From contig JAFGJO010000036.1 in assembly GCA_016929065.1 (NCBI GenBank), forward strand, positions 1 through 64,000: a DNA stretch of 64,000 nucleotides, written 5' to 3'. How positions within the stretch are numbered: position 1 is the stretch's first letter; each line of letters opens with the position of its first letter. Positions 32,431 through 41,975 of the stretch are shown piece by piece. Below the pieces are notes generated by a model, which worked only from the letters and a program-made list of their open reading frames with translations, was not told the origin of the DNA and did no database searches. Source of the DNA: Spirochaetales bacterium (GTDB lineage: Bacteria; Spirochaetota; Spirochaetia; SZUA-6; RPPD01). A program made the position numbers and the translations under genes.

Positions 32431-32995
32431 ACATTGCAAAACCAATATAGATCGGGATGACAAGCCCCATGGGATCGGTATTATTTAATGGGACTGCTAA
32501 AATTGGCTGGATGCTTATATCAAGAGCGATTGTACTGATGATCGGGATGTAAATGCCGACTGGAAGAAAAAATATAAGTTTCTCTCCCTGCCATCCATCG
32601 TGCGCAGTAGTTGTATCTTTGAGTGAATACGTTATTCCAAATGCCGCACCCAATCCAAAATAAAAATTAATCAATTCGGTGTGCGACAGAAGATATCTTC
32701 CCTGCAGCCCGATTGATTGCAGCCTCCATGAAAAATTTCCATCATTCAAGCTGAAATTCAGTGAAGTATTACATGACAGTGCAACAATTGTTTGCGGATT
32801 GATAAAAAAACCTGCGATTCCTGAAAAATCAAAATTAAACAGATTGCTCCCGTATTCTTCGAGGGTCTGGGCATATGCATACGAGAACCCCCCGCCGACG
32901 AGCCATGTCCCGGGGTTGATCTTGAGTTTAGTGTTGCCGAATAAAATAGAGGTAAAAAGCAGGAACAGCAATAATAAAACGGGAGTTTTCTTCAT
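32423..32995 (-). CDS. Small outer-membrane beta-barrel protein
   Basis: 190 residues from the ATG at 32995, which follows a good GGAGG site; upstream in-frame sequence is not coding-like. Signal peptide KKTPVLLLLFLLFTSILFG, then amphipathic strands with Gly/aromatic turns (WLVGGGFSYAYAQ, INFYFGLGAAFGITYSL) ending GLVIPIYIGFAMFM. It probably forms an 8-strand barrel. No family recognised. Convergent overlap with pyrD. Confidence 0.65.
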   Translation of the reverse strand: MKKTPVLLLLFLLFTSILFGNTKLKINPGTWLVGGGFSYAYAQTLEEYGSNLFNFDFSGIAGFFINPQTIVALSCNTSLNFSLNDGNFSWRLQSIGLQGRYLLSHTELINFYFGLGAAFGITYSLKDTTTAHDGWQGEKLIFFLPVGIYIPIISTIALDISIQPILAVPLNNTDPMGLVIPIYIGFAMFM

Positions 32996-33200
32996 TGGAT
33001 CCTCCGGCGCGGGATTTGTTTTCTGTTTATAAATGTAGTGTAAAACAGATTGAGTTTCAAGGAGTTGTGTTTTCACTTTGATGCGGAAACAGCAGGACGT
33101 AGAAGAAAGCCCCGGTTTTCCGGCAGCTTTTCTTTTCTCTCTACATTGTCCCGCAGTTGATTGACAAATACAGCGGAACCCGTAATAATTCGAGTCAATC

Positions 33201-33725
33201 ATGATCCGCTTTCTGACAATCACTTTTTTTCTGTTGTATATGGTTTCTCTTCCGGTATTTGCCTTGGAATCGGGTATTTCAAACAGGTATTCCCTGTTGA
33301 TGATTACCAATGGGGATAATGGTATCCTTGGGATCGGAACGCATATCCAGTTTTCACAGGTGTTTGAACTTGTTCCTCTAAAAGCCGAAGGGTTTGGGCC
33401 GCTGCTTGCTCTGGGATATGCCGCTGAACTGCAGGGCGGTTTTTACGGCGAACTGCCGTTTTTTTATCTTGATTTTGAGCCCGTCGGCATTGCGGGGGGT
33501 AGTATTGGCGTGGAAGCAAAACTGTTCAACCTGGTTTTATTCCAGCTGCTGGCCGGAGGCTCCTGGATAAAAGACGGATTCGATTTTGTTGTCAGTTCCC
33601 GGATTCTGTTTGAATATTTTTCCCCCGGATCAATGGTTGGAATCAATCTGGGATTCTGTATTGATTTTCCCTTTGCACATGAGCTGTTTTGGGGATTTAA
33701 AAGCGGGTTGAGTCTGCGGTTTTAA
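33201..33725 (+). CDS. Small outer-membrane beta-barrel protein
   Basis: 174 residues. Signal peptide RFLTITFFLLYMVSLPVFA, then strand-like sequence with repeated aromatic-Gly patterns and a C-terminal GFKSGLSLRF ending in Phe, the usual barrel terminus. It belongs to the same general type as its divergent neighbour at 32423-32995, but the sequences are not obviously alike. Function unknown. Confidence 0.65.
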   Translation: MIRFLTITFFLLYMVSLPVFALESGISNRYSLLMITNGDNGILGIGTHIQFSQVFELVPLKAEGFGPLLALGYAAELQGGFYGELPFFYLDFEPVGIAGGSIGVEAKLFNLVLFQLLAGGSWIKDGFDFVVSSRILFEYFSPGSMVGINLGFCIDFPFAHELFWGFKSGLSLRF

Positions 33726-33736
33726 CTATATTCTTT

Positions 33737-34672
33737 TTATCGGTATGCCTGGCCCTTGAGTTCATCAATGTACTGTGAACACGAATGAGCTGCGATTGCA
33801 CCTTCGCCGGCTGCCACAATCAGCTGCCGGAAGGGGGTCGCGCGGACATCTCCTGCCGCGAACAGGCCTTTCACGTTTGTCTGCATGTGCTCATCTGTTT
33901 TGACATAACCGCCTTCATCCAGTTCCACACCGGCGACGGCAGCCGTCTGGGGAATGGTTCCGACAAAAATAAATGCCGCTCCCATCTCTTCTTCATATTC
34001 TTCGTTTTTTATTTTGTCAAATAATGTAACTGAGGTGATTTTTGTATCACCCTTTATAGTGAGGCACTCTGTATTAAACCGCACCTCAATCTTTGGATTG
34101 TTCATGACGCGTTCGGCAAGCGCTTTCTGTGCCCGGAACCGGCCCCGCCGGTGAACAAGGACAACTTTGCTCGCCAGATTTGCAAGATACATTGCTTCAT
34201 CACAGGCTGCATCACCGCCGCCGACAACAAGCATTTTCTGGCCCTTGAAAAACGGGCCGTCGCAAGTCGCGCAGTAGGACACGCCCCTGCCGGAAAACTC
34301 CTGTTCTCCCGGAACATCCAGGAGCCGGTGTTTTGCACCGGTTGCCAGAACCACGGCATAGGTAGTGATGTCACCGGCATTGCTTTTGATATGAAACACG
34401 TCTCCCTCTTTTTTAATTTCTGAGACTGTTCCAAAGGCAAACTCGGCACCGAAGTTTTTTGCCTGGGTTTCCATCCGCTGGGAGAGTTCAAACCCGGGGA
34501 GGGGATCGGGAAAACCGGGATAGTTTTCCAGGTTGTCGATGATCAGCGCCTGTCCGCCGGAGGCCATCTCCTCGATTACGAGTGTATTCAGGTTTGCCCG
34601 TGCGGCATACTGTGCTGCGACAAGTCCTGCTGCTCCTGCGCCGACAATCACAACGTCACGATCCGGTTTCAT
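33737..34672 (-). CDS. trxB: Thioredoxin reductase, TrxB
   Basis: 311-residue FAD/NADPH enzyme that keeps thioredoxin reduced. N-terminal FAD motif GAGAAGLVAAQYAAR (11-25), redox-active CATCDG with C134 and C137, NADPH motif GGGDAACDEA, and the closing GDVRATPFRQL are all present and correctly spaced. Full length. It is divergent from the transglutaminase-like gene; no thioredoxin gene is nearby. Confidence 0.95.
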   Translation of the reverse strand: MKPDRDVVIVGAGAAGLVAAQYAARANLNTLVIEEMASGGQALIIDNLENYPGFPDPLPGFELSQRMETQAKNFGAEFAFGTVSEIKKEGDVFHIKSNAGDITTYAVVLATGAKHRLLDVPGEQEFSGRGVSYCATCDGPFFKGQKMLVVGGGDAACDEAMYLANLASKVVLVHRRGRFRAQKALAERVMNNPKIEVRFNTECLTIKGDTKITSVTLFDKIKNEEYEEEMGAAFIFVGTIPQTAAVAGVELDEGGYVKTDEHMQTNVKGLFAAGDVRATPFRQLIVAAGEGAIAAHSCSQYIDELKGQAYR

Positions 34673-34760
34673 ATCACTCTCCTTGTTTTTTATAAAAATG
34701 TTTGTGCTATTATTGATTTATACTAAAATAACAGCTAAATTTGATTTAGGAAACTGTTAC

Positions 34761-36545
34761 GTGAGAAATATTGGCAGAATATTTGTTTTTTGTATAGTTT
34801 GTATTCTCTTTTTTACTCTCCCGGTATTTGGTGATTTCTCAATTTCCAGAATGAGATTTGAACCGGTTTCGATTGCCGTTTGGCTTAAAACAGCCAAAAA
34901 TCCGCCGCTCGAAAAACTTGTTGAAGCCTCACTTGCGTTTTCTGGAGTGCCGGATACCTCTTTGGCCGTATACACCGAAAAAATGGACAGGATCATCACC
35001 GAAGTAAAAACGCGGTTCAAGGGCAGGGAGAAGACAAAGGAGCTTGCCGATGAGCTTTTGGTGTTTCTGCATGAGAAATATCTGAAGCGGTATTCGGAAA
35101 ATGAGACCCTCATCAATACCCTTTTGGACAAAGGTCTGTATAATTGTGTTTCCTCAGCGGTGTTTTACATGCTTGCCGCACATGCGCTCGATATTTCTGT
35201 TTCGGGTGTGCTGACGAGCTCCCATGCGTTCTGCCTTGTCACAATTGATGGAAAACAGTTCGATGTTGAAACTACCAGCAAATACGGGTTTGATCCGCAC
35301 GGGAAACGGGAGTTTCTGGATGAATTCGGCACACAGACAGGGTACGTCTATGTCCCGCCGACAAATTACAGGGATCGTACAACCATCGGACAAATACATC
35401 TTTTGACGCTGATATTGAACAACAGAATTGCCCTCGCGGGAACAAAGGCAAAGCTTGATGAAGCCTTCTCTGCGGCGGTGGATATGTTTGAAGTGCTTCA
35501 GTCCGATGAAGCCTTCCGGACCTTGTCGGGAACCCTCTCCAATATTTCGCTTGATGCGGTGAAAAGAAAAAAATACGAGGACGGACTGGAGGTCATGGAC
35601 AAGGCGGTCTTTGCCTTTCGGGAATTTCCCGAACTTGCCGAGGTGCGCAGGCTCTATATCCTTGACTGGGCAGGCGGTCTTGTCAATGCAAACAAACCCG
35701 ACGATGCAGAAGAAGTCGCCCTGCGGATGGTTGCAACCGGCAAGATATCGCAGGATGATCTGCACATCCTTCAGATGTATATCGCATTCAAACGGGCGGA
35801 AATTATTTCCAAAAAAGGCGAGCATCACACTGCTCTTGAAATAATTGAAGAGGCGATAAAAACGCTCGGCAGCACAGACGAATTACAGCACGCCCGGACG
35901 ACCTATACCAAAAACACGGTCATCGAATATATTACCAAAAAAGATTATCCTGCGTCCCGGACCCTGCTTGACGAAGCACAGAAAACCGGTGTGCTCGATA
36001 AAAGAGCATATGAGGAACTGCTGGTCTATTATTATCTTAAAAAGGCCGAAGACCCCGCAAAACAGAAACTGTTCAGGGACGCTGTTGAAGTGCTGAACAA
36101 GGGGCTGAAATACCTTCCGAAGAATAACAAGCTGTTCAAGGCTGGTGCAGCTTATGCCTATAATCATGCGGCAGGGCTTTTACGTGAAAAGCGTTTTGAT
36201 GAGGCAGAGGAATTTCTGAGTGATGTGAATCTTACTCCCTATATGGAGCTGTCCAAAAGAAATGAGCTGTGGGTGTATTTTTATACAGAAAAAGCGTCAA
36301 TTGAAAAAACCGAAAACGGCTATTTCCCTGCGGCCCGGATACTCCATCAGGGGATAATGAAGCTGGGAAAACTGTCGCAGCTTGTAAAAACCTATGAAAT
36401 TTATATACATAACGGTGTGGTCAGCCTGATTGATGACAAACGCTTTGGCGATGCAGAGAAAGTGCTCATTGATGCAATCGCGGTCCTGCCGGCCAGCAGT
36501 ACACTCAAGAAAGATCTGGAGACCGTTCGCAGGATGATGCAGTAA
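34761..36545 (+). CDS. Secreted transglutaminase-like protein with TPR-type helical repeats
   Basis: 594 residues from a GTG at 34761, preceded by TTTAGGAAA; longer frames would overlap trxB. Signal peptide IFVFCIVCILFFTLPVFG. Residues 110-185 resemble a transglutaminase-like cysteine peptidase core: Cys129 (GLYNCVSSAVFYML), His155 (LTSSHAFCLV) and Asp168 (KQFDVETTSKYG). The remaining 370 residues are paired helices with TPR-like spacing (KYEDGLEVMDKAVFAFREFP and AEEVALRMVATGKI). It probably acts in the periplasm on peptide or protein substrates. Another secreted peptidase is encoded downstream. Confidence 0.7.
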   Translation: MRNIGRIFVFCIVCILFFTLPVFGDFSISRMRFEPVSIAVWLKTAKNPPLEKLVEASLAFSGVPDTSLAVYTEKMDRIITEVKTRFKGREKTKELADELLVFLHEKYLKRYSENETLINTLLDKGLYNCVSSAVFYMLAAHALDISVSGVLTSSHAFCLVTIDGKQFDVETTSKYGFDPHGKREFLDEFGTQTGYVYVPPTNYRDRTTIGQIHLLTLILNNRIALAGTKAKLDEAFSAAVDMFEVLQSDEAFRTLSGTLSNISLDAVKRKKYEDGLEVMDKAVFAFREFPELAEVRRLYILDWAGGLVNANKPDDAEEVALRMVATGKISQDDLHILQMYIAFKRAEIISKKGEHHTALEIIEEAIKTLGSTDELQHARTTYTKNTVIEYITKKDYPASRTLLDEAQKTGVLDKRAYEELLVYYYLKKAEDPAKQKLFRDAVEVLNKGLKYLPKNNKLFKAGAAYAYNHAAGLLREKRFDEAEEFLSDVNLTPYMELSKRNELWVYFYTEKASIEKTENGYFPAARILHQGIMKLGKLSQLVKTYEIYIHNGVVSLIDDKRFGDAEKVLIDAIAVLPASSTLKKDLETVRRMMQ

Positions 36546-36639
36546 GAAAAAAAACCGCAGGATTTTTCCTGATGCGGCGACTTATTATTGCATATACAAA
36601 AATTTGAATAAACTGATGTTATTCTGTGAGGAGAATCTG

Positions 36640-38910
36640 ATGAAGAAAATATTACTTGCTGTAGTTGGCATCCTTGCACTTGTCTTTTTGTCAGGGTGTT
36701 CTGAACCGTTTCGGGCAATGGATAGCATGCCCGGTTTCAGCCTTGACGCCGGCCTATCCGAACCGGCAGTTCCCAAGGATACATGGACGATTATAATCCA
36801 TTTTGCCATAGACAACAATCTTGATTTTATAAATGAACGTAATGCCGGAATAATATCGAATTATCTGGCTGCACTGGAGAGCATAGAGGCTGGGGATACA
36901 GGAAACAAAATTAACATAGCAGTACTTATGGATGGCTACTGGGGTGGCAGCACGTTCACGGATGGGTATTACCACCTTACCGGTGGTGCGTTCGCCGATG
37001 ACCTCATGATCCCCAGAGCCGAGATAAATTCCGGAATCCTCGCAGACACCACTGCGTTTCTTGACTGGGCGCTCGCGAACTATCCCGCTGATGGCTACAT
37101 GTACTCCATTTATGATCATGGAACGGGATTCAATGACACAACTGCCGAGGGTACATCTTCAGCGCGGGGAATAGGATTGGACAACAGCAGTGATGACTGT
37201 CTTACCCACCGCGAGCTGGGCCTGGCATTCGACCATATAAAGGCAGTAATTGGCCGCAACCTGGATCTTTTCTATGCTGATGCATGTCTTATGGGCGGGG
37301 TGGAGCTTGCCTTTGAACTCCGTGACAATACCGATTACATTCTTTTTTCAGAAGAGGAATTCCCTGTTAACTACTGGTCCTTCGAGGCATTGTCGACAAT
37401 CACCGATTCACCCGTTGGCGTGACAGCGGAACAGATTGGAACCGCATTTTGTGATTCAGCCTACGAGTTTTTCAGCCTTTTGGAAACCGGTTTGAAGAAT
37501 TTTACCCTGTCACTGGTCAGGCTTGACGAGATTCCCCTGCTTGCCCAATTGATTGATGAGTATGCGAATTCGGCAATAACCGATATGCAGGTTAACCGGA
37601 ACAATGCCTTTTACAACACGGTTGCACATGAAAGCTGGTCAATGTTGTCCCTGGGCGGATTTTCTGACTTTTACTACATGGATCTTGGGGATTACTGCAG
37701 CAGGATACAGGCACATCCCGGTATCAGCCCGTTGACAAAGGAAAAGGCAGCAGCCGTCATGGTGCAGCTTTCTGCAGCCGTAGTCTATATGAGGAATCCC
37801 GGCTATCCTGATGCGCACGGCATGACCATTTTCCATAATATATGGAAATCCGGCTTTGAATATCCCGTGGAAACATACAAATTAATCCTGAAGTTTGGCA
37901 CTAATTCATGGGCTGATTACATGGACCGTATGCATGGAATAATAGACCCGCCTGTTGGTGATGATGCCTATGAAGATGACGACACAAGAGCACAGGCGAA
38001 GCCAATTATTATTAATGCCCCTGCACAAAGTCATACGCTTTCTCCTGCGGGTGATCGGGATTATCTTGCGATGGAACTTGTCGAGGGAAGGATCTACAAG
38101 ATAGAAACCTATTTTAATACCATAGACACAAACACAGTGCTTTCGCTGGAAAGTTTCGAGCCTATGCCCGTTGCCTATAATAATAATGCCACCGGAAATT
38201 ATTCAAGAATTATCTACGCGTGCCCTGCCACGGGAATATATAGTCTGGAGGTACGGGAATTCATCTGGGCGGATACCGGTGACTACCTGGTTGATGTCCG
38301 GGATGTCACCGGTTTTCTTGATGCCTACGAGCCTGACAACAATACGGCTGATGCAAAGCCCCTAACGGTTGATGCGCCGGCACAGGAACACTCATTGTAT
38401 ATTGGTGATGCCGATTTTATGGATGTGTCTTTGACAGCGGGACGCAAATATCATTTTGAGACCTTTTTTAAATCAATTCCAACAGATACAGTGTTAACCC
38501 TGATAGATTCTTCTACCATGAATACTGTCGCGTATGACGATAACAGTGGAACTGACAACTATTCAGCGGTTGATTTTGGATGTACTGCTTCAGGAACATA
38601 CTATGTGGCTGTTATCGAAAATGGTCAGGATGATGAAGGTGATTATGTATTGACCGTTGAAGACAGAGGCACTATTATCGGTGCCGAGATTGAGATAACA
38701 GGGAAGATATCGGTAAAAGGATGGGATCCATTTACCTATCTGGCACTTACCACGGGTGATAACATGGATTATACGCTCACGGGCTATTTGGTCCCGGATC
38801 TTTGGAACAATTACCAGAATCAGACGGTGACACTCCGGGTTATATACCGTAAAGATGCAATCGGCCCCGGGTTCCCTGCAGAAGTTGAGGTGTTGGAGAT
38901 GATTGAATGA
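36640..38910 (+). CDS. Clostripain-family (C11) cysteine peptidase lipoprotein with two PPC-like domains
   Basis: 756 residues from the ATG at 36640, after GAGGAG. The lipobox FLSGC gives Cys20. The C11 peptidase domain (about 48-425) has the catalytic dyad His160 in YDHGTGFND and Cys216 in YADACLMGGVELAFEL. Two copies of a bacterial pre-peptidase C-terminal-like domain follow, each starting DAYE(D/P)D and containing TDTVL and a YxLEV/YxVAV strand; a short beta-rich C-terminus closes. It would be a surface or periplasmic Arg/Lys-specific protease. Usual activation by internal cleavage cannot be judged here. Confidence 0.85.
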   Translation: MKKILLAVVGILALVFLSGCSEPFRAMDSMPGFSLDAGLSEPAVPKDTWTIIIHFAIDNNLDFINERNAGIISNYLAALESIEAGDTGNKINIAVLMDGYWGGSTFTDGYYHLTGGAFADDLMIPRAEINSGILADTTAFLDWALANYPADGYMYSIYDHGTGFNDTTAEGTSSARGIGLDNSSDDCLTHRELGLAFDHIKAVIGRNLDLFYADACLMGGVELAFELRDNTDYILFSEEEFPVNYWSFEALSTITDSPVGVTAEQIGTAFCDSAYEFFSLLETGLKNFTLSLVRLDEIPLLAQLIDEYANSAITDMQVNRNNAFYNTVAHESWSMLSLGGFSDFYYMDLGDYCSRIQAHPGISPLTKEKAAAVMVQLSAAVVYMRNPGYPDAHGMTIFHNIWKSGFEYPVETYKLILKFGTNSWADYMDRMHGIIDPPVGDDAYEDDDTRAQAKPIIINAPAQSHTLSPAGDRDYLAMELVEGRIYKIETYFNTIDTNTVLSLESFEPMPVAYNNNATGNYSRIIYACPATGIYSLEVREFIWADTGDYLVDVRDVTGFLDAYEPDNNTADAKPLTVDAPAQEHSLYIGDADFMDVSLTAGRKYHFETFFKSIPTDTVLTLIDSSTMNTVAYDDNSGTDNYSAVDFGCTASGTYYVAVIENGQDDEGDYVLTVEDRGTIIGAEIEITGKISVKGWDPFTYLALTTGDNMDYTLTGYLVPDLWNNYQNQTVTLRVIYRKDAIGPGFPAEVEVLEMIE

Positions 38911-39017
38911 ACCGTGAACCCGCAACCCGCACATGATAGCTGGGAAGGAAACAGGGGATATATTCTGCAGCTGATTGCCATGAAGGGATGGCTGAAAGCC
39001 GCAGTTATTGAGAGGGA

Positions 39018-39154
39018 TTAACCGCCGAAAAAGATTATGTCGCTGCCGCGACAAAAACAGGAGTTTTTCGTTTTTCTCAAAACTCCACACGAAGGCGCCG
39101 GATTGTTGTCGGACAAGGGAGAATCCCCTTTCTTGTTCGGGTATTCGGTGGTTA
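39018..39154. repeat. 137-bp element bounded by inverted TAACCGCCGAA ends
   Basis: The left end, TTAACCGCCGAAAAAGA (39018-39034), recurs exactly at the window end (63984-64000). The right end TTCGGTGGTTA (39144-39154) is its inverse with one change. Inside is a hairpin GGAGTTTT...AAAACTCC. The 282-base gap 38911-39192 holds no gene besides this. Confidence 0.6.
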
Positions 39155-39192
39155 CTTCCTCTTTTTCTTTCTTTATGGTTTACTGAGTTCTC

Positions 39193-39870
39193 ATGAACAA
39201 AGACGTTGATATCATCAAAGAAATAGACAAAAACAGTATCCGCAAAAATTTGCGCGGTTTTACCTGGCAGGCGTTTAATTTGCTCCCGCAGATGACGCAG
39301 CCGGAAATACTTGACCTTGGCTGCGGGACCGGGGTGCCCACAATCGAACTCGCCATTTTAAGCAAGGGGCATGTCACGGCCGTGGATAGTAACCGGAAAG
39401 CGCTGGCGGTGCTCCGGGAAAACAGCAGAGCGCTCAATCTCACAAAGCAGATCACCATAAAAAAGGGCAATATAAAAAAACCGGGTGTAAAGAAAAATCA
39501 CTTTGACATTGTCTGGAGCGAGGGGGCAGTGAACGCAATCGGATTTGAAAAAGCCTTGTCTTCATGGCGGCCGCTGTTGAAGCAGGAAGGTTTTCTCGTG
39601 ATCCATGATGAAAAGAAGGGGTACGAAACAAAGGTTTCGGCTGCCGAAGGGCTTGGATATGAAATCCTGCACAGGTTTTTTGTGTCGGTGGATGCATGGT
39701 TTACCCGGTATATTAAGCCGCTTTCCGAGCGCGCCGAAGTTCTTCGGGAAGAGTATCACTATCGAAAAGATTTATTGGCAGTGATTGACCGGGAAACGTA
39801 TGAGGTAAAGCTGTTCCGCGACGATCCGAATGCGGTCGCATCCATTTTTTATCTCATGAAGAAAAAATAA
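39193..39870 (+). CDS. SAM-dependent methyltransferase
   Basis: 225 residues, class I methyltransferase fold. Motif I is ILDLGCGTGVPTIELA (about 39-54), motif II VTAVDSNRKAL, and a motif IV-like FDIVWSEGAVNAIGFEKALSSW. A short N-terminal segment (NKDVDIIKEIDKNSIRKNL) and the C-terminal FYLMKKK have no hint of substrate. Similar enzymes methylate small molecules or ubiquinone-like lipids. It abuts the convergent DUF4143 ATPase gene directly, with no terminator between. Confidence 0.82.
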   Translation: MNKDVDIIKEIDKNSIRKNLRGFTWQAFNLLPQMTQPEILDLGCGTGVPTIELAILSKGHVTAVDSNRKALAVLRENSRALNLTKQITIKKGNIKKPGVKKNHFDIVWSEGAVNAIGFEKALSSWRPLLKQEGFLVIHDEKKGYETKVSAAEGLGYEILHRFFVSVDAWFTRYIKPLSERAEVLREEYHYRKDLLAVIDRETYEVKLFRDDPNAVASIFYLMKKK

Positions 39871-41058
39871 TTATGCCATCGCCATCAGAAATTTTGAGGC
39901 GGGCACGATGCGGCATTTTGTCTGTTTGTCGATGTAATCTGCGTCTTCTGAAAAGGTAACTACATACGACCAGGGAACCTTAAGCTTTTGGGAAAAATAG
40001 TTGATATTTTTTACGTTGTCGGGTTTATTCAACTTGCTCTCGATGAGCATCCACGGGGCTTCATTCCAGGTGAGCAGAAAATCAACTTCTCTTTTTTCAC
40101 GATCACGCAGGTAAAAGAGTTCACATCTGATTCCAAAAATATCATGCTGATAATGACAGAATTTTAATAGATGCACTGCAAGAAGATTTTCGAATTTATC
40201 CCCGTCATTTGAAATTTCCGACCAATCCCACAGATAATATTTTGATTCTTTTTTAAGAGCCCGTTCAAGCCGTTTATGATATGGCGGGACCTTGAAAATA
40301 AAATAATTTATGCAGAGCAGTTCTATCCATTTTATGATTGTCGCAGGGCTTGCGCTGACATCATCCTTGAGTGATGCCAGTGAAAGCGGCGATGCGGTTC
40401 TTTTTGTCAATAAATGGCCCAACAGTTCCACCTTTGAGATGTGCTGGATATTTTCAACGTCGCGGATATCTTCTCTGAAAATACGTTCAAAGCGTTCATT
40501 CTGCCATCTCTGCAGGTCAATGTCTGATTGAGAAAGGAATGGTTCCGGAAACCCTCCGAACTTGAATAGCGTTTCAAGTCCCTTGGCCGGGTTCGGGAAC
40601 TTTAATTGAAACATATTTTTATTATATGCAACATTGTAATCCGATTTTTCATTTATTTCACGCAGGGAGAAGGGATGCAGCCGGTAATAACGGTACCTCC
40701 CCAACAGGGAGTCGCCACCCCGGCGAAATATATCGAGCCGGGAGCTTCCTGTTACAATGATTTTTTTATGTTCTTTTTGAGTGTCCCATATTCCTTTAAT
40801 ATAAGATTTCCACTTTTCATACTTGTGCAGTTCATCAAATGACAATAAATCAGCCTCCGGATTCCAGGCTTCTTTTATAATGGTTTCCCTGTCATTTCTA
40901 CTGTCCCAGTTCAGGTATACAGTGTTATTATAAGATTTACTCAAATTTTGTGCCACTGTAGTTTTTCCGACCTGTCTGGGGCCTCCAATGAAAGCCATCC
41001 TTTTTAAAATATCATTCTGTATCGGATTTTCAAGGTATCTGAAAACAATGTTGCTCAT
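39871..41058 (-). CDS. AAA ATPase with DUF4143 (AAA_14 family)
   Basis: 395 residues. N-terminal P-loop GGPRQVGKT (25-33), Walker B LLSFDE (71-76) and sensor IVTGSSRLDIFRRGGDSLLGR are all conserved. The middle has a winged-helix-like region (KVELLGHLLTKRTASPLSLASLKDDV). The C-terminus is a DUF4143 nuclease-like domain with REKREVDFLLTWNEAPWMLIESKL, the D-x-E-x-K arrangement of PD-(D/E)XK folds. Such genes are common in genomic islands and may act in defence or toxin-antitoxin-like roles, but no function is established. A perfect palindrome lies upstream. Confidence 0.88.
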   Translation of the reverse strand: MSNIVFRYLENPIQNDILKRMAFIGGPRQVGKTTVAQNLSKSYNNTVYLNWDSRNDRETIIKEAWNPEADLLSFDELHKYEKWKSYIKGIWDTQKEHKKIIVTGSSRLDIFRRGGDSLLGRYRYYRLHPFSLREINEKSDYNVAYNKNMFQLKFPNPAKGLETLFKFGGFPEPFLSQSDIDLQRWQNERFERIFREDIRDVENIQHISKVELLGHLLTKRTASPLSLASLKDDVSASPATIIKWIELLCINYFIFKVPPYHKRLERALKKESKYYLWDWSEISNDGDKFENLLAVHLLKFCHYQHDIFGIRCELFYLRDREKREVDFLLTWNEAPWMLIESKLNKPDNVKNINYFSQKLKVPWSYVVTFSEDADYIDKQTKCRIVPASKFLMAMA

Positions 41059-41087
41059 ATGACAATTTTATACTATACTAAATTAAA

Positions 41088-41127
41088 GTCAATACTTATT
41101 TATAGAGCCCTATAAATAAGTATTGAC
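41088..41127. promoter_or_regulatory. Perfect 18-bp palindrome upstream of the DUF4143 ATPase
   Basis: Arms 41088-41105 and 41110-41127 are perfectly complementary with loop AGCC. On the minus strand the arm ends in TATTGACT, which can serve as a -35 with TAAAAT 16 bases further on, so the palindrome overlaps the likely promoter of the ATPase. It could be an operator or an mRNA hairpin. No other structure is evident in 41059-41286. Confidence 0.65.
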
Positions 41128-41286
41128 AGGTGGATACATGTATATTTCCTCAAGAAGCGGTGAAACCGGGTAAGCAGATACTGCATCACCATTCAGACAA
41201 TACATGAAAATAAATAGCTGGAATCGTGACAAGATTTGTTTAAACTATAATAGTATTCGATTCTATTGCGGAAAGGAGCCGTGTTT

Positions 41287-41850
41287 ATGAAAAAAGCTGT
41301 CTTGATATTGGTGATAGTTTCTGCATTCTCCGGATGCAAGTATTATTCCGAAACATTGACGTTCAATGACAATATGACCTCCGGGAAAATAGAGATTCTT
41401 GTTTCGTACGATGTTGCAGAAGCCCGGAAAAATAACATTGACCGGCCGACAACAGATTCGCTGAAGACCAAATTATCACAGTTTAAGGGAATTATTGTCT
41501 CTTCAAGCACTGTCGATTACAGTTCTGAATATAACCGCGATTATATTAATGCGGAGTTCACGTTTGATTCAGAAAAAGCCTTCAATGCGCTGGAAAAGGG
41601 AAAAGACGGGATCAGGGCAGTCGGCAGCATGTTTGTCGATTTCAATCTGGATGACTGGACCATTGAATACCATCGGACCATTCAGCTTGATCCGCATGAT
41701 GAAGGGGATTATGCCGTGGTTTTTCCGAAGGATTTGTATGTTGTCGACACCAATGCGCAGGATGTGGACGATGATATGGTCAGCTGGTACTTCAAGGTTG
41801 GCGACGATCCGCTGGAAACAGAAATGTACCTGATTCTGGCGGAGAAATAA
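41287..41850 (+). CDS. Lipoprotein of unknown function
   Basis: 187 residues from the ATG at 41287, eight bases after AAAGGAG. Signal MKKAVLILVIVSAFSGC gives lipidated Cys17. The mature part is a small alpha/beta domain: TLTFNDNMTSGKIEILVSYD, a helix region, and WTIEYHRTIQLDP. It resembles the extended-strand pattern of small bacterial surface lipoproteins (such as LppM-like folds), without a certain match. No neighbours suggest a role. Confidence 0.7.
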   Translation: MKKAVLILVIVSAFSGCKYYSETLTFNDNMTSGKIEILVSYDVAEARKNNIDRPTTDSLKTKLSQFKGIIVSSSTVDYSSEYNRDYINAEFTFDSEKAFNALEKGKDGIRAVGSMFVDFNLDDWTIEYHRTIQLDPHDEGDYAVVFPKDLYVVDTNAQDVDDDMVSWYFKVGDDPLETEMYLILAEK

Positions 41851-41975
41851 TTTCATGGATGTTTACGTATAATCGGGAATCAGGACGGAAAAGGGTAAAC
41901 CATCCCAAAATAACGCTGTACTATTTTTAATAAATCAGATACCAATAATTTACCCCAAAACTATGGAGCCCCGTT

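Noticed and set aside
36547-36580. Terminator after the transglutaminase-like gene
   Set aside because: CCGCA/TGCGG stem has a three-base bulge and no + strand T-run; not convincing.
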